Assembly (NCBI GenBank): GCA_001579985.1
Contig: LRSR01000025.1
Span: 17,065-81,064 of the forward strand
From: Hypsibius dujardini
Taxonomy: Eukaryota; Tardigrada; Eutardigrada; Parachela; Hypsibiidae
Direction: 5' to 3'
Length of the DNA: 64,000 nucleotides
Part shown: one piece after another, positions 55,201-64,000 of the stretch
Layout: every line of letters starts with the position of its first letter
Numbering within the stretch: the stretch's first letter is position 1
Translations under genes and position numbers: made by a program
The notes under the pieces: generated by a model
What the model saw: the letters and a program-made list of their open reading frames with translations, nothing else
Database searches by the model: none
Told to the model about the DNA's origin: nothing

Positions 55201-55743
55201 ATCACAATAGCCAAGGAGGGCTTCACTTGCTCGATCATTTTCCTTCAACGACCCGCTAATTAGCCAACCATTACAGCTCTTATCTCTTATCATCTCGAGT
55301 TCCCCCCCCCCCTACATGCATACAACACACTATACATATACTGAGCTTGTGTCTAGTCGAGAGATATCTCAAGTTGCAAATTTGCATTGCCTATTTTTTG
55401 TGTATTGCAGGAGGAGGAGGAGGGCGCCGCGTCGTCGTCGCCGTGGTCGTGGTCGTGGTCGTCGCGATGACGATCAACGGCTGCTGCTTCTGCTCCTGGC
55501 TGCATGCGGAACAACTGCCGGCTCAGACAAGTGAAGCCAATAAATCTGACAAATTGGACGAGGACGAGGAGGACAAGGAGGAAAGGCCCCGTCGCCGTCT
55601 GTCTCCTGCTTCATCCCCTTCGCCCTTTTTTTCCTCCTGCTCCTCCCGGAGCGCCGGCGCTCAAGGACCGGGGGAGGAAGCGTCGCTGTCTCTCTTTGTG
55701 GAATAGTTAAGTAATCGTCGTGTAGGAAAAGCAGCTAGGAAAA
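52264..55743. other. Gene-poor region upstream of the CUB gene
   Basis: No supported gene. 54840-55052 holds a CA-rich tract ending in a clean (CAGACA)n hexamer array. 55385-55710 is GC-rich with GAGGAG and GTCGTC runs behind a good acceptor-like TTGTGTATTGCAG and could be a 5'UTR exon of the CUB gene, but its reading frames show no conserved protein. Confidence 0.45.
54960..55052. repeat. (CAGACA)n hexanucleotide array
   Basis: About twelve near-perfect CAGACA units, preceded by degenerate units from about 54870. It generates artefactual Asp/Thr, His/Arg and Cys/Leu/Val frames. Confidence 0.95.
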
Positions 55744-58700
55744 ATGCAGCCGCAGACGCCGCAGCAGACGGCAAGGTCGACACGTGGTCGGCTGTTGATG
55801 CAATTGCGACCGACGTCGTCGTCGATGTGTCGCATCACCCGGCAGCAGACAACAACGAGGACTCCTTGTCTGGCTTCCTCGCTGCTGCTGGGGAAGGAGT
55901 ACTTCCGGCTGGCAGGAGCGTCGTCGTGGTTGGCGGGAGGAGTAGTGAAACGACGGCGGCACAGGAAATTAGAGAGACGGTGCGGCGAAACAACTACAAG
56001 CCGGGCTCGAATAAAAAAGGTAACAGTGCATTGGCGTTAACGTTGCATCTCTATTAATTTAACGATAAACGATGTGTAGAAGATTGGTAGTTGCAATTAA
56101 GACGGCGTAATACGTACCATCATTACTATGTGCAACTGTGCAGCCATGACTAAGATATTGGTCCATATTATAACTATGAGTCGAAATATTTACAAATCCT
56201 CTTTTATATTAATATTCGATATTAACAAAAACAAATTGACGGCATTTTAAGTGCAGTGTTTTATTACTCTTTAAAGAAATTCTAATTTAATCGTTTGCAG
56301 AATTGTATTTTCTAAACATCAAGGGGTGGCATACGATCGAATATACCAGTACACTTCAAGGGATACTTCATAAATCTGTTTATTTTATATGGATGTTTTA
56401 TTAAACTTGAATTGTTTTTTATTATTACTGTTTTATTATTTTATTTGGATTTTTTATATCGATATTTGCTGTATAAGGATATTTTATTAATCTGGATATG
56501 GCTAGTTTCCTGTCCGGTAAGGCATTGATGATTACAGATATATACGGATTCTTTACGGGTGGAACAAGTTTAGGTTGAATAATTTACAAAAACCAGAAAC
56601 CTGGTCAAATGAATTGTCCAAATGAATTACTACGCTTCCGGAAGTGGTTAAAATTTTTTGCTTTAAATTAAGTGATCAAGTCAGTTTACCCATCCAACTA
56701 TTAGGTTCAATAAACGTTTTAACTTTTGTATTCTTCGATGTGAAAAAACATGTGTTGATGTAATACTTATAAATAAAGCGTAAGTTTGGTTGTTTAGTTT
56801 GTTGGGCGGAACCACGGAAGCCCAAGAACGCGGTGTTGCTACTCATTGAATAGAGATCCCAAAACTCAATTTAATAATAAACTAAACTAGCATTGCAACG
56901 GTTACTGTTTAGTGTTAGTTTTTAATTTAAAAAAACTTAAACTACAAGTTCTTATGATTACCAAAGATTTAATGACGACGCTAAATCTAAATTAGTTCCG
57001 GCGGCTTTAACTAAAATAGCTTTTAGTTAACAAAAAACATTGATCTGCAGCATTGTTATTCAACTAAACTATAACTGGGCAAAAAAGATATTTACTTGAC
57101 ACAGCCATCCCCGCCAGCAACAGATCCTTATTTTACCTTCCCATTTCCAACAGATTTCCGAGGAAAACAACAACACAAACGCCTCGCAATCCCATCGAAA
57201 AGCTCAACAAAAACGACCAATACCAATTCCCAACTATCCCAGCTTAATAGGGAAGAAAATCAGGCAGTACCATCCCCATCCGTCAACAGCAACAGCAGTC
57301 TCATCTTTCACCTCTTCCACAAAGAAGAGTTGGCTCTTACTGATGCTCTACTGTGCCTGTGTCTGCTGTTGCTGCTGCCTCGGCCCCGTCTCAGCCTTCG
57401 ACTGTGACTTTACCCGCGTCAGCGGCGCCGTGTCCGGCCCCAAAACCGGCGCCTTCGCCTCGCCCCTCCTCAACGGTCACACTGTTCCCGCCTACGGTCT
57501 CCAGTGTATCTACACCTTCATTGCCCTCCCGACGGAACGGGTCAAACTCGCTTTCCGCGATTTTAATTTGGCGGGAAGGCCACCGGATTGCCTCCACGAG
57601 TATATCGACCTCTACACGGAGCTGAGGAACGCCACTGAGGACCTCGTGCAGACGGACAAATTTGGGGGGAGGTTTTGCGGGAAGATTGCACCTAGGCCGA
57701 GGATTTCGCTGTACAATACGATTGTCTTGGTGTTTTCGTTCGATCGCGCGGCCCTGACGCCGCATCTGTTCGCCGGAACTTATGAGTTTATCAACGCGTC
57801 CATGTACGATATGGGGACGCCGGCACCGCCCAGTACTTGTGCCTATGTGGTAAGCGTATAAGAATATACGATTTCTCATAGAAATGTACAAAATTCCTTA
57901 GAATTATGGCTACTTCTTCTCGGGTATACCGATATCTATACTCTGTAGCTTAACTACTTCATTCATTCACGAATAGCATAGAGCTTTCACGTGGCAATAC
58001 AGTTTTTAATATTGACATTATTCCTAAGGCGCGGAACCTTGAGGAAATTTTTTTCGGTCATGAGCTAGAAGACGTAACTTTGTGTTGTTGTTTGGAGTCT
58101 TGTCTCTAGTATAAAACGCTTTGAAAGTGAATAAACTCAATCATCAAATAATTAATTGTTATCTAGTCAATTCGGAGCGGAGGTTGCGAGGTTTTTCAGT
58201 CATGAGGACGGCGGGTGTTGCGCCAATGCTCCATTGCCCGAAATATGAAAGAATGATAAATTCAAAGTTAAAAACGTAAAAATACGTTAAATTAAAATGA
58301 TTTGTTACGTTTGTTAAAAATTAAGATTTTTCACAAGGTGTGTAAAAGAATGGTAGAATTATAAGCTTATAAAAGAATTACAAGTTTAAGAAAAGTTAAA
58401 AATTTAAATATATCTTAAAAATTTGTATAAATTTAACGACAGTTATAAACTACTACTAAAAAGGCCAGTTAACTAATAACTTTTACAACAGAAAATACTA
58501 TGAAATCTAAAAATGAAATCCTAAATTTTGCCCGTGACTAAGACTGAGTTCCATATTTTGCCAGGTGAAAAGCTGGGTCAAGCGCGCCGGTGATATCGTT
58601 TCGCCGACTTACCCCGGCGTGTATCCTCAGCGCATCATGTGCTCCTACCAGTTCCTCGGTCAGCGGTCCACCAACCAACGAGTTCGCATCGAATTCATGG

Positions 58701-61700
58701 ACTTTGACTTGTTCTCCGGCGGTGCTCACTGCCCATATGACCGTCTGACCATCCACGACGGCGCCACCGAGCAAGACCCTGTCATCGGTACTAACTGCGG
58801 CCCGCAACGTGGTCTCATCGTCTTCTCCTCGCAGGAGAATCTCTTCATCAGCTTCATCACAAATCGGTCCGGTGGAGAAAATCGCGGGTTCCACGCAATC
58901 TTTGAGTTCTCTGAAAACTACGTCAACCTGGAATTTATCACAGCCGGGGAGCATGTTCGCGGCACGGAGTGTGATCAGCGCATTTTGAGTACTGGTGAGA
59001 ATTGCCAGACAGTTCTTAAGCAACATTGCGTCGATTAAATGCATTTTACGAATACTACCAAGTGGCCCAAAAATGTCTGAAGATAGTTTTTGGCTCAATA
59101 AATGTCAACATGAAGTACTACTTAAGATTATATAAAATAATAAAGACAGTGTTTGGTCAATAAGAAAGGTAGTTTTTGGTTCAATAAATGTCAAAATTAA
59201 ATACTTCTTAAGGATTATATAAAACTGATGCATCTGTCTCAGAATCTACTCGTCACTCACATACACTGTACCTTTTCAAAATGTACCTTGTTGTGCAATT
59301 GTACATGTTTTATTGTACAGTGATAATGAATGCAAATGTGTTACGACTATCCCGAAATTCTAAAATTTAATTGTAAAGATATTACTAATTATTATTAATT
59401 GTAAAGATATATTGCCGTTCACTGTTCAGTTTAAGACTCAAACATACAAACAGTGTTTACAGAATAACTGCCAGCTCCCTTCTGCAAAATCCTTTTTGGA
59501 ATGGAAATGCGTACATTTTCTTGAGTATTTATTTCGACGAATATTTGGCTGGCAGTGAGAGTTGTCCAAAAAATATATTAATTAACACTATACGATATGG
59601 TTACAGATTACGATCCTGTGATGAGTTAATTATCAAAACGAAGTTGTCTAAAGGGCACTTCTTATTGTCCAGTTCTAGACGCAAACATGTTTTTTCATGA
59701 GCATCATTCTACAAACTTCTTATTTAAGGAGAAGCATACAATTGTCTCCAAGTATTTTTAATTTTTAAGAAAAGAAGTTTTTACTTTTGCTAGTGAGTTT
59801 TTGCAAAATAGATGTTTGTAAAAGAGACTCTTGAACAAGATTGGCTTCGGTTTTTCAGGTCGCTCAAATGGAATCATTAAATCGCCGAATTCGCCGTTCC
59901 TCTATCAGCCGAACGTGGAGTGCCGTTACTTCATCGAGGGTCTGAACAACGCCGAGGACCTGGAACGGGTGCGTCTTACTGTGGAGATGTTCCGGATGCC
60001 GCAGCTGCTGGGCGCGGAGAAGGGCGACTGCAGTGCCGGCGGTCTGACCGTCTGGTTTACGGGCGTGGAGAGCCGGTCGAGTGGACCATCGGACACAACG
60101 CAGACGACCTTGTGCGGGACACCGAACCTCCCTTTGCCGGCCTTGTTTTCTGCGGATTCCAAAATTTTGCTCAAGTTTTATTCCGGTACCACACAGGTTA
60201 GTACCAGTGCGTGTTATTCAAACGCCGTTACATTAAAAAAGATATTTCAAAAGCTCTAATAACGGCTTTGACGCCGAGTCGCGTGCAAGTTATCTTGCAA
60301 TGCTTGTTATATTTCAGTAACTCATTCAATTTACTACCAGATTTTAGAGAAACTTTTATTTCCACTCAACCTAGCAGAAGTAATTGAGGCCCCGTCTACA
60401 ATGACAAACTGTACCATTGTAGATATTTTCAATCTCCCATAAACATGATTAAATTGAGAAACGTGAAAGTGTCATTTGACAGGTCATTTTAGTTGGAAAA
60501 CTAAAAAACAAATCAAATGGATTGAAATGAAAGCCTAGACATGCTGCTTTGCAGGACATCGACGAATATCTTCAAATGTTGCAAACTACCTATTAAATTT
60601 TTACCTCTAAGTTGATAAAAAGGCTTTTACCAAAGATGCGAATCTCAAAGGGTACAATATTATGACGTCTTAAATCTCGGAATGACCATGAAAAAATAAA
60701 TTTCAAAACTTTTCCGAAAGCCCAGGCGTCACATTATAAAAACTGCTGTTTGAGAATTTTTTGCCACGTCTTCGATCAAGAGCACCGCGATCTTTAATCC
60801 ACTTAGAACAAAGGTTGAAAATGCCATTGGATAGGCTAGATCGCATATTAGATCCGCCAATGATGAGCCATATCACGTGCACTAAAATCGAAAAATGCAT
60901 CTTCCATCTTCGCGTGTCAACATTTTCAAATTTGCCTGCCAGTAAATAATAACTAGCCGAAAGTGTTCGTAATCGAGAGACTCATCCTGAAGCTAAACAG
61001 TCAATATTCTACAATCGCAGCGTTAGTTATCATTGTTTACGTTACATTTGGAGGAATATGAAGAGCGTACCATCTAGGCGACCATTCCTTGCGGATTTAT
61101 TTCTTTGTCAGTGTGCTGCGTTGACGGAATCATTTGTAACGAGAGGCGAAACGTTATTGCACAGTAGAAAATGCTCAAACAATTTGATTAATAGATGCCA
61201 ACAAGCTGCTTTACATGCTGTATATTACTTTGCATGAGTGGGAATATCGAGGCCTTTTTATATAACATTGTGTTATTGCTTTCGATTGCAGGGTCTTGGC
61301 TTCCGAATACTCCACCAATTCGAAACGTACTTCAAGGTGCCCGGCATCGCCCATCCCGACAGCAATATCTGCGAGTTTCGCTTCCAAAGCGGTCCCCACA
61401 TCAAGTCCGGGGACTTTCACTCGCCGCGCCATCCTGCTAATTACCCTCCCAATACCAACTGCACGTACATCTTTGAAGGTCCGTCGCACAGTGCTTGCAA
61501 TAGAACGACTTCAAACACAGGCTTCAAACTCAATCTCACTGGCCTGGGGGAATAATAACTGTAATTTAATATAACGTATTGATTACAGCTCTAAAGATTA
61601 AAGTTTGAAGCCGCTATTGCTAACATGATTAATATAAACAAACACTTCGAAACAAAAACGGTTCTACTAAATTTAAACAATAGAACTTAATAAGTACAGA

Positions 61701-64000
61701 CAATATTTTGTCCAAGTCCAAGGTATTCTGTCATTTAGTTACCTACACTTACAGCTAGATCCATAAACATATAAGCTGAATTTAAAAATGTTAATTTGCA
61801 GTCTTTAAATTTAACATAAAACTTGTATAAATTTTACTTCTAATGTATATGGAAAATTCATGGCCGCCAAAAGGAACATTATCTTCGGTCTGCATGCTAG
61901 TAGACTGCGTCTGGGAAGCGCTTGAAATGGATGCTTGATTAGTCTGCCTCTAATGTAAACGGGAGGAAAAAGAAGAGTGACGAACGTGCGCATTGCAAGT
62001 GTGTTTGTTTTGCTAGGCGCGGCTAATGAGCAAGCCCGGCTGGAATTCGATCTCTTCCGGCTGAGCGGCGACGGCAACTACAACAACGACTGCCAGAATC
62101 AAGATTATGTGGACATTTTCGAAACGTCCGCCGTAGACAGCCGACAACGCCGCCGGGATATGCTAATCGGACGGTATTGCGGGACGGCCATGCCAGCGCC
62201 CATCATCAGCCGGTTCGGAGTGCACGACCTCAAACTCCGCTTCGTGACCGACGCAACGGGAGTGACCAATGGATTCCGGGGTCGCTACATGTTCCAACCG
62301 GCCGAGCCGACTTTCAGCGCAACCAAAGGGTGTGGGGAGAATATCCGGAACCAGACGCACGGGAGGATTGCCTTTCCGGACTTTCCGGATGGGGAAAAGT
62401 CAGTCTCCAAGTACACGGTGAGTTGAGTCTGAGAACATGCTTTCAGATTGTAGCTCCTCGGTTAAAACGACGGACGGGGGACTAGAAAATACTGAGGGAA
62501 TGGTAAAAATGGAAGACGGATTGATGAACGAAAAGTAAGCTGAAGAGTAACGGTTGGAGAACCTGCCAGAGTTCGATTACTGTCTGACGGTGCTACCGGT
62601 GGTGATCGCTACACTACTGCAAAACCTCTTGCAAAGAATTTTTTCATAGCCAAGAACGAAAGTTAAAGGTTCGAGGGGCAATCAGATACCGCCCCAGTCT
62701 CACCATAAACGATACCAACCAGCGATCCGTCGGTGTTTATTTGATAGCTCGACGGGCAGCTTCCGGGAAACCAAGGTGCTGAGGTTGCGGGAAAGTATGG
62801 TTGCAAAGCTGAAACTTAAACTACCAACTACCTTTGCAAGTTCGTTCCATCATGCTCAATTAGTCCTTACGACCGTCGACCGTTCCACCACATGATTATC
62901 CCTCTCTCAATCCAATCCGTTACCGAGCGAATACACTCGACTGCCCGGTGTTGATCTCTCAATTGATCCCGAAATGTGAGGAGGACATAAAACTGTGAGA
63001 CGTAGTTTGCGACGGACCGATTAAGGTTAAAGAATCTGAGCTCTATAGACGGAGAGACGACTCTTCGGAATATTATCACGACCCTTCCGTGTTCTATAGT
63101 CCGTCCCATCGTGTTCACTCTTCTATCCGTCAACGAACGACCACCTGCATGGGTCATTCTTGCTGAACCCTACCAACTGGAAGGCAGGAAGGCCTCAAGA
63201 CCGTACGAAACATCAAGGTGCCACAGCACTCTATAGTTTCCGTACACCTTCAAGTCCTGGCGAGCTCCTACCAAAATCCTTTCCTAGTCTAGGTATCGAT
63301 TGGGGATTCCTGTAAATTAGTAGTTTTTGGGGGCTGGTTATTTGATTGCGTCAGCAGGTTCACTATGGCTTTATACGGTCGGTCACCTTCGATTGTCCAC
63401 CACAGGTCTGAGGTGATAGGTTAAGTTATGTCAAGGCTTCTCGGCCACAAATATGTCGCTGTAAAATGAACCAAAGTTCACTCGACCGACCATCAATCAA
63501 CCGTCCGTCCGTCCGCCCGTTTGTCCGCCCGCCCATCCGTCTATCCGACCGACCGACCGACCGTCTTTCCGACCGACTCCATGCTTAATTTTGTTTTATA
63601 TTGTGACAGGTCAACGCCTCCTGCGAATGGTGGATCACCGTCCGGCCCGGCTACAACGTCCTCGTCAACCTCACCTTCATGGGCATTGAGGGGAGCAAGA
63701 ACTTCCAAACCTGCTCAGCCACGTCGTGCGGCTGCTCCGGCGCCGCCCTCAAGGTCTTCACCGACCTCACCACCGACAAACAGCTCAATCCCGAACTCTG
63801 CGGCGTCGAAGCGACCGACATTCCCAACGGCGGTCAACTGCGCTCTCCAAAGAACGTGATGCGTCTGACCTTCACCACCTCAAGCAAGGCCACTGGCGGA
63901 GACGGTTTCGCACTGCGCTGGAACGAGGTCCGGCACCCGGTGGTGGGGGACCGCTGCGAGGCGGACGAGTTTTTCTGTGATAAAAACAAATTCTGTATCA
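55744..64000 (+). CDS. LEV-10/SOL-1-like protein: five CUB domains plus LDLa (3' end outside window)
   Basis: Exons 57154-57849, 58565-58994, 59859-60196, 61292-61478, 62017-62417 and 63610-64000 join in phase. 55744-56019 is a possible first coding exon (phase 0). A hydrophobic Cys/Leu-rich segment (WLLLMLYCACVCCCCCLG, ATG at 57343) is the likely signal peptide; if 55744 is the true start, about 155 basic residues precede it. CUB1 starts FDCDFTRVSGAVSG with GGRFCGKIAP. CUB2 runs from VKSWVKRAGDIVSPTYPGVY to NRSGGENRGFHAIFEF. CUB3 has GIIKSPNSPFLYQPNVECRY. CUB4 has CEFRFQSGPHIKSGDFHSPR and IGRYCGTAMP. CUB5 runs from GCGENIRNQTHGRIAFPDFP to GGDGFALRWNEV. GDRCEADEFFCDKNKFCI then opens an LDL-receptor class A module at the window edge. 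Five CUBs plus LDLa match nematode LEV-10, a postsynaptic protein that clusters acetylcholine receptors; function here is inferred. Confidence 0.85.
59084..59235. repeat. 86-bp direct duplication in CUB-gene intron
   Basis: TAGTTTTTGG(C/T)TCAATAAATGTCAA and ACTACTTAAGATTATATAAAA at 59084 recur at 59170 with a few changes. Confidence 0.8.

Noticed and set aside
54702-55259. Cys/Val/Leu-rich and Asp/Thr or His/Arg repeat proteins
   Set aside because: Six-frame readings of the CAGACA hexamer array.
55347-55710. 119-codon frame with Val-rich and acidic parts ahead of the CUB gene
   Set aside because: Created by GTC and GAG codon-like runs; no family match and it ends before the next candidate exon. 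At most a 5'UTR exon.
1-64000. tRNA, rRNA and CRISPR-like arrays
   Set aside because: No cloverleaf with a convincing GTTCRANNC arm pair was found, no rRNA signature, and the regular repeats present are microsatellites or minisatellites in a eukaryotic genome.

Overview
This is a eukaryotic nuclear window from an invertebrate animal. Nine gene-like loci are visible. The multi-exon genes use GT-AG introns of about 60 bp to more than 5 kb, and two exons are only 18 and 19 nt long. ZFPL1, MAU2, LARP1 and a five-CUB/LDLa protein of LEV-10 type are all animal families, and LEV-10 points to a protostome, probably an ecdysozoan. I cannot name the species. Coordinates for spliced genes come from joining exons whose phases agree and whose products match known families; no transcript was available.

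Layout. 0.8-21.1 kb is a cluster of four divergent Hsp70-like genes: an intronless 694-aa gene (+), a three-exon gene (+, 721 aa), a frameshifted and truncated copy (-), and a two-exon gene (+, 531 aa). The first and last are paralogues sharing an unusual conserved hydrophobic C-terminal tail. The three-exon gene has been inflated by transposons. Its first intron starts with a terminal inverted repeat and holds two Tc1-type fossils. Its second intron (5.7 kb) holds two long foldback palindromes and a broken tyrosine-recombinase (DIRS-like) retrotransposon.

21.9-24.2 kb is a complete ZFPL1 (Golgi RING-type protein, 8 exons, +). 26.0-33.3 kb is LARP1 (-, 6 exons) with a clear La motif but no visible DM15 region. 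34.5-38.9 kb is a complete MAU2/SCC4 cohesin-loader gene (+, 13 exons), divergent from LARP1. Introns of these genes are rich in degenerate CAGA/TCTG repeats. 40.4-42.8 kb is a flavin-containing monooxygenase pseudogene with a telomere-like (CCCTTACCCTCA)n array in its first intron. 44.8-45.2 kb holds two small cysteine-rich exons of unknown nature.

46.5-55.7 kb is essentially gene-free and made of foldback/MITE elements, a 246-bp tandem repeat and simple repeats. 55.7 kb to the window end is a LEV-10-like secreted or membrane CUB gene (+), which runs off the right edge inside its LDLa module.

The most unusual signals are: the intron whose 5' splice site is the first base of a transposon-like inverted repeat; a paralogue-specific intron flanked by a CAGGTA direct repeat at its two splice sites (both point to intron gain); the Hsp70 family with altered ATPase residues and a conserved hydrophobic tail; and several families of long palindromes, some inside introns, that would form long RNA hairpins.
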